Origin: Melioribacteraceae bacterium
Lineage (GTDB): Bacteria; Bacteroidota; Ignavibacteria; Ignavibacteriales; Melioribacteraceae
Direction of reading: 5' to 3'
Assembly: GCA_021647785.1 (NCBI GenBank)
Contig: JAKIUC010000043.1
Coordinates: 1-37,937 of the forward strand
Length of the DNA: 37,937 bases
Numbering within the stretch: the stretch's first letter is position 1; every line of letters starts with the position of its first letter. The notes below the pieces were generated by a model. It made no database searches, was not told the origin of the DNA, and worked only from the letters and a program-made list of their open reading frames with translations. Below, piece after piece: positions 34,820 through 37,937 of this stretch. The position numbers were made by a program, and so were the translations under genes.

Positions 34820-35821
34820 TCAATTCAATGTTTTATCTTTAAAGAAATTCCAAACTTCTGTTGTCATTTCTATATCGTGGTTTTGTTTATTAAAATATTG
34901 TTCAAACAATGAAGAATACTGTTCTTTTATACTTGGTGCTGAATGTCCACCTCCATTTACTTTATACAAAACGACTTCTGTTCCTTGTTCGCCATTTTTA
35001 TAATCAAATTTCTCAACAATTCCACCATCTGAATTATCTAAATCGGGGAATGTATAAGTTGTAGGAATAGTATCTGTATGATTAAAGTTAATCCAAAAAT
35101 TTACGGAATTTTCTGTTGATTGAGTAGAGCCGTGGTCGGGATTTGGCGGGTCAGATAAATAACCACCGTTATAAGGCATATAATTATCGTTAGTTCCATT
35201 CATAAATAAAACCGATATAGGATTATTTGGCAAATTGCAATCAGAAACAGCAGGCATTGCCGAAACTACTGCTGCAACTGCTGCGATTTTATCGTTTAGT
35301 TCAATTGCAAGTCTTAAAGCCATAAAACCGCCATTTGAAGTTCCCGACGCATAAATTCTATTTTGGTCAATATTATAGTCTGCTGAAATATTATTAATTA
35401 AAGTTTCAATAAAGTTAACATCATTTGCATCGGAACTAACAATACAATCACCGCGACAATCATTCCACGTAGGTTTATCATAACTTCCGTTTAAACCTTC
35501 GGGGTAAACGACAATAAATTTTTCATTTTCGGCAAGGTTCATCCATAATTTAAATGGTGTTTTATATCCACTTTCTCCCGTCATATCTTCAATGTAAACA
35601 CCGCCGCCATGTAATTCAAAGATGAGCGGGTAGGATGAATTCCCTAAATCTTTTGGAATATAGATTGCGTAACTTCTGGTTGCTTCATCAACTACGATGT
35701 TTTTAGTAAATAGCCCGTATTCAGCGGGACTTTCTATACTAACGGGTTTATGACAACTTATGGACAGGAATATCAGAAGGATAAATCCAAAATATTTTAG
35801 AATATTTTTACTAATTATCAT
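34820..35821 (-). CDS. Lipoprotein serine esterase, PHB-depolymerase/feruloyl-esterase type
   Basis: The 333-residue protein starts with a lipoprotein signal (FGFILLIFLSISC), so Cys is lipid-modified and the enzyme is membrane-attached outside the cytoplasm. It is an alpha/beta hydrolase of the LpqC/poly(3-hydroxybutyrate) depolymerase family: FELHGGG is the oxyanion-hole strand, GTSNGGFMALRLA near residue 160 holds the nucleophile Ser, NGTNDNYMPYNGG the acid region, and GGGHSAP the catalytic His. It probably hydrolyses ester bonds of polymers or plant material; the substrate is unknown. AGAGGAGA precedes the ATG. It is a diverged copy of the gene at 35861-36862, which lies 39 bases upstream on the same strand. 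Confidence 0.9.
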   Translation of the reverse strand: MIISKNILKYFGFILLIFLSISCHKPVSIESPAEYGLFTKNIVVDEATRSYAIYIPKDLGNSSYPLIFELHGGGVYIEDMTGESGYKTPFKLWMNLAENEKFIVVYPEGLNGSYDKPTWNDCRGDCIVSSDANDVNFIETLINNISADYNIDQNRIYASGTSNGGFMALRLAIELNDKIAAVAAVVSAMPAVSDCNLPNNPISVLFMNGTNDNYMPYNGGYLSDPPNPDHGSTQSTENSVNFWINFNHTDTIPTTYTFPDLDNSDGGIVEKFDYKNGEQGTEVVLYKVNGGGHSAPSIKEQYSSLFEQYFNKQNHDIEMTTEVWNFFKDKTLN

Positions 35822-35860
35822 TGTCTCCTCTTTTTTATACTTTGTTGTGTGTAGTAATCA

Positions 35861-36862
35861 TTAATTCAATGTTTTATCTTTAAAAAAATTCCAAATTACC
35901 GTAGCCATTTCAATATCGTGGTTTTGACTACCTAAAGACAATTCAAGAATTGCTGAATATTGCTCTTGTATGCTTGGCTCAAGATGACCTCCACCTAAAA
36001 TTTTATATAATACAACTTGAGTTAATTCAATCCCATTGGAATAGGTAATGCTCTTTACTGTGGAATTATCCGTAGTATTAATATCTTGATAATTCATTAT
36101 AGTTGGAATTGTATCGGTTTGGTTAAATACCACCCAAAAATTTATTGACTCTTCTGCTGAAAGCACAGTTCCACGACCTCCTATATCAGGTGCAACCTCT
36201 CCTCCATTATATGGTGAAAGAGGGTCATCTGTACCAATTATAAATAAAATAGAAATTGGGTAATCTGGATCACTGCATCTACTGGCAGGCATAGATGCTA
36301 CAACTGGAGCAACAGCAGCAATTTTATTTGATAATTCAAGTGCAAGACGAAGTGACATATGTCCACCATTGGAGGTTCCGGTTGCATAAATTTGGTTTGC
36401 ATCTATGTTATATAAATTTGAAAAATAATCAATAAGAGAGTCAATAAAACCTACATCATCCACAGAAGGGTTTGTTGTGGCATCTGCACGACAATCGTTC
36501 CAACCTTGTCCTCCAAGAGGGTTAATTGTACCATTGGGATAAACAATGATGAATTTTTCGTTATCGGCAATATTCATCCACACTTTGTAAGGTGCTTTAA
36601 AGCCACTTTCACCTGTCAAATCATCAGATTTTGAACCCCCTCCGTGTAACATAAAAACTAAAGGGACTGGTGAAAAACCCAAATTGCTTGGAATGTAATA
36701 ATCGTAAGTTCGTGTTATACTATCGACAATAATGGTGTTTTGAGTAAAAAGACCATAGTTATTTGGTTTTGGGTCATTTGGTTTTTGACAACTAATTGAA
36801 AATAATATGAATATGATAAATCCAATACTTTTTAGAATATCATTTTTATTTATTTTTCTCAT
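35861..36862 (-). CDS. Lipoprotein serine esterase, paralogue of the 34820 gene
   Basis: The start is placed at ATG 36862 (MRKINKNDILKSIGF), giving 333 residues, because GAGG lies at the right distance upstream; an in-frame ATG at 36889 would add nine residues within the hairpin-flanking DNA. The lipobox IFILFSISC marks a lipoprotein. Catalytic elements match the neighbour: FMLHGGG, GTSNGGHMSLRLA near residue 163 with the nucleophile Ser, GTDDPLSPYNGG and GGGHLEPS. The two proteins are only about half identical by eye, yet their last codons and the 3' flank are almost the same. It sits between the long hairpin at 36886-36965 and its paralogue. Confidence 0.9.
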   Translation of the reverse strand: MRKINKNDILKSIGFIIFILFSISCQKPNDPKPNNYGLFTQNTIIVDSITRTYDYYIPSNLGFSPVPLVFMLHGGGSKSDDLTGESGFKAPYKVWMNIADNEKFIIVYPNGTINPLGGQGWNDCRADATTNPSVDDVGFIDSLIDYFSNLYNIDANQIYATGTSNGGHMSLRLALELSNKIAAVAPVVASMPASRCSDPDYPISILFIIGTDDPLSPYNGGEVAPDIGGRGTVLSAEESINFWVVFNQTDTIPTIMNYQDINTTDNSTVKSITYSNGIELTQVVLYKILGGGHLEPSIQEQYSAILELSLGSQNHDIEMATVIWNFFKDKTLN

Positions 36863-36885
36863 TGGTATCCTCGTTTTTATTACAC

Positions 36886-36965
36886 ACAACGGCTCGGGGA
36901 TATGCAGAGTTCAAAATACGGAGTTCGGAGAACTCTGGTATTTTGGATTCTGTATATCCCTTGTT
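36886..36965 (-). repeat. Long attC-like hairpin upstream of the 36862 esterase
   Basis: Arms 36896-36919 (GGGGATATGCAGAGTTCAAA...) and 36938-36960 (GTATTTTGGATTCTGTATAT...) pair almost throughout, and nearly all differences are transitions compatible with G-U pairing. A nested stem GAGTTC/GAACTC (36921-36935) closes the tip. Outer ACAAC (36886-36890) faces TTGTT (36961-36965). On the minus strand it reads AACAAGGGATAT...CCGTTGTGTG and then leads straight into the esterase gene, as a recombination site before a cassette gene would. A second small stem, GGACAAG/CTTGTCC, follows at 36998-37014. Confidence 0.5.
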
Positions 36966-37063
36966 CTGGGCTGTCTGACCGAAGGGAAGAGAGCACAGGA
37001 CAAGGGACTTGTCCCCGAGTGCAGCGTCCTGAAATAGGTTGACTATTTTTTTTCAAAAAGATG

Positions 37064-37096
37064 AATAAATAAAGTATCGAAGATACTTTATTTATT
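37064..37096 (-). terminator. Perfect 15-bp hairpin at the end of the IS3 transposase
   Basis: AATAAATAAAGTATC (37064-37078) and its exact complement (37082-37096) flank GAA. The stem overlaps the transposase stop codon at 37092-37094; AT-rich sequence follows on the minus strand. It fits a terminator within the IS end. Confidence 0.65.
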
Positions 37097-37937
37097 CTGT
37101 TAAAACCTTATGTTTTTTGTAATAATTTTTCCATTTTCTTTTAAGTTCTCTATTCATCTGATAAGCTATAGATGGGGTATAAAACTCCAAAGTCCTATGA
37201 GGTCTTTCATCATTATAGAACTTTACTATTTGTGCCATGACAATTTTAGCTTCTCTAAAATTAGAAAAACTTATTTGTTTTTCTTCTGTAAATTCTTCCT
37301 TCACTGTTTTGTTTATTCTTTCTGCTACTGCATTCTCTAAGGGGTCAGAGTTCTCCGTCATGCTCAGTTTAATCTTTTTCCTATGCAATATGGCTGTGTA
37401 TTCTTTAGAGCAGTACTGGATACCTCTATCGGAATGGTGGATGCAATTATCAACATCACTCATATTTTTTATTGCCATTTTTAATGCTTTTACTGCTGAT
37501 ATTGCTCGCAAATCTTCGCTTATATTGAAGCCCATTATCTTCCTAGAAAAGTAGTCTGTTACTAAATATAGGTAAGCAAACGAATCAGAATCTCGTAAAT
37601 ATAAATAAGTTATATCAGTTACGACAACTTGATTTACTCTTGTTATTTCAATATCTTTTATTAGATTCGGATATTTATGATATTGGTGGTAACTGTTGGT
37701 AGTGCTTGTTTTTCTTCGTCTTGGCTTTACCAATAATCCATTTCTACGCAATAAATCAAAGAACCTATCTCTTCCGAGTTTAATCCCATGTTGCTTAAAT
37801 TCTTCTCGGAGAGATGCGTGTAAGTTTCTTCCGCTTCCTTTTTTCCATAGTTTACGTTTATTTTCTATCAGATCTAATATTACTCTTTCTTCAAGTTCTA
37901 CTTGCTCTATGCGTTTAATCTGTTTGTAATATCCTTG
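37092..37937 (-). CDS. IS3-family transposase OrfB, cut by the window edge
   Basis: The frame is open to the last base of the window, giving 281 residues with no start; a TTG at 37751 is an internal codon. The N-terminal part (GYYKQIKRIE, then GSGRNLHASLREEFKQHGIKLGRDR) is the HTH_21-type domain of IS3 OrfB. The rve/DDE catalytic core follows with VVTDITYLYL, HHSDRGIQYCS and ENAVAERINKTVKEEF, which carry the two Asp and the Glu. The C-terminal FYNDERPHRTLEFYTPS is the family end signature. OrfA and the other IS end lie outside the window. The near end of the IS is probably around 37028-37045 (after GTCCTGAAATAGGTTGAC), but this cannot be confirmed without the other end. Confidence 0.92.
   Translation of the reverse strand, partial: QGYYKQIKRIEQVELEERVILDLIENKRKLWKKGSGRNLHASLREEFKQHGIKLGRDRFFDLLRRNGLLVKPRRRKTSTTNSYHQYHKYPNLIKDIEITRVNQVVVTDITYLYLRDSDSFAYLYLVTDYFSRKIMGFNISEDLRAISAVKALKMAIKNMSDVDNCIHHSDRGIQYCSKEYTAILHRKKIKLSMTENSDPLENAVAERINKTVKEEFTEEKQISFSNFREAKIVMAQIVKFYNDERPHRTLEFYTPSIAYQMNRELKRKWKNYYKKHKVLTE

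Noticed and set aside
34689-35003. 104-codon plus-strand frame
   Set aside because: It spans the attC-like hairpin and the antisense of the esterase gene; no ribosome binding site and no recognisable sequence.

Overview
The window looks like a chromosome segment of a low-GC member of the Ignavibacteria (Bacteroidota/Chlorobiota side of the FCB group). The main clues are several secreted proteins ending in a type IX secretion (T9SS/Por) sorting domain with NPFNPST-like motifs, the very AT-rich DNA, and housekeeping genes of the type usual in that group. This placement is an inference from gene content; no rRNA or tRNA is present to confirm it.

Positions 1-31224 are mostly core genome. A partial gene leaves the left edge, followed by a secreted M64 metallopeptidase, ClpC, an unknown protein translationally coupled to alpha-glucan phosphorylase, a membrane-anchored HtrA/Deg protease, and a group of T9SS substrates (a beta-rich protein, an endonuclease I and a subtilisin-like protease). 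The subtilase gene is cut in two by an insertion sequence that can be excised on paper: a 6-bp TAATTA duplication, 17-bp imperfect terminal inverted repeats, and an intact reading frame when it is removed. Next come the electron-bifurcating NfnAB pair, a 1205-residue GH13 glucan-active protein, a hot-dog thioesterase, MutS overlapping a DUF1684 protein, and an aromatic amino acid group (DAHP synthase, then prephenate dehydrogenase) interrupted by a YhcG/DUF1016 PD-(D/E)XK nuclease gene.

Positions 31225 to the right edge are accessory DNA. An ISAzo13-family remnant abuts the tyrA stop codon and is followed by an ISL3-family remnant and an unidentified gene scrap. Then, on the minus strand, comes an AbiEi/AbiEii toxin-antitoxin operon whose third gene is a truncated N-terminus of a type III-like DNA methyltransferase: a degraded defence locus. 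Upstream of it are two diverged lipoprotein serine esterases of the PHB-depolymerase/feruloyl-esterase type. They are flanked by large imperfect hairpins that begin AACAA and end CCGTTGTRG on the minus strand, the general architecture of integron attC sites with a non-canonical core. An IS3-family transposase runs off the right edge.

Two sugar-polymer enzymes (GlgP, GH13) point to glycogen turnover. ClpC, HtrA and MutS are maintenance genes, and NfnAB balances NADH, NADPH and ferredoxin. The most unusual features are the attC-like cassette arrangement with a nearly identical 55-bp 3' segment shared by the diverged esterases, the in-frame insertion of short mobile repeats at one loop of T9SS proteins, the slippery A9 run splitting the transposase, and the methyltransferase-AbiE remnant.
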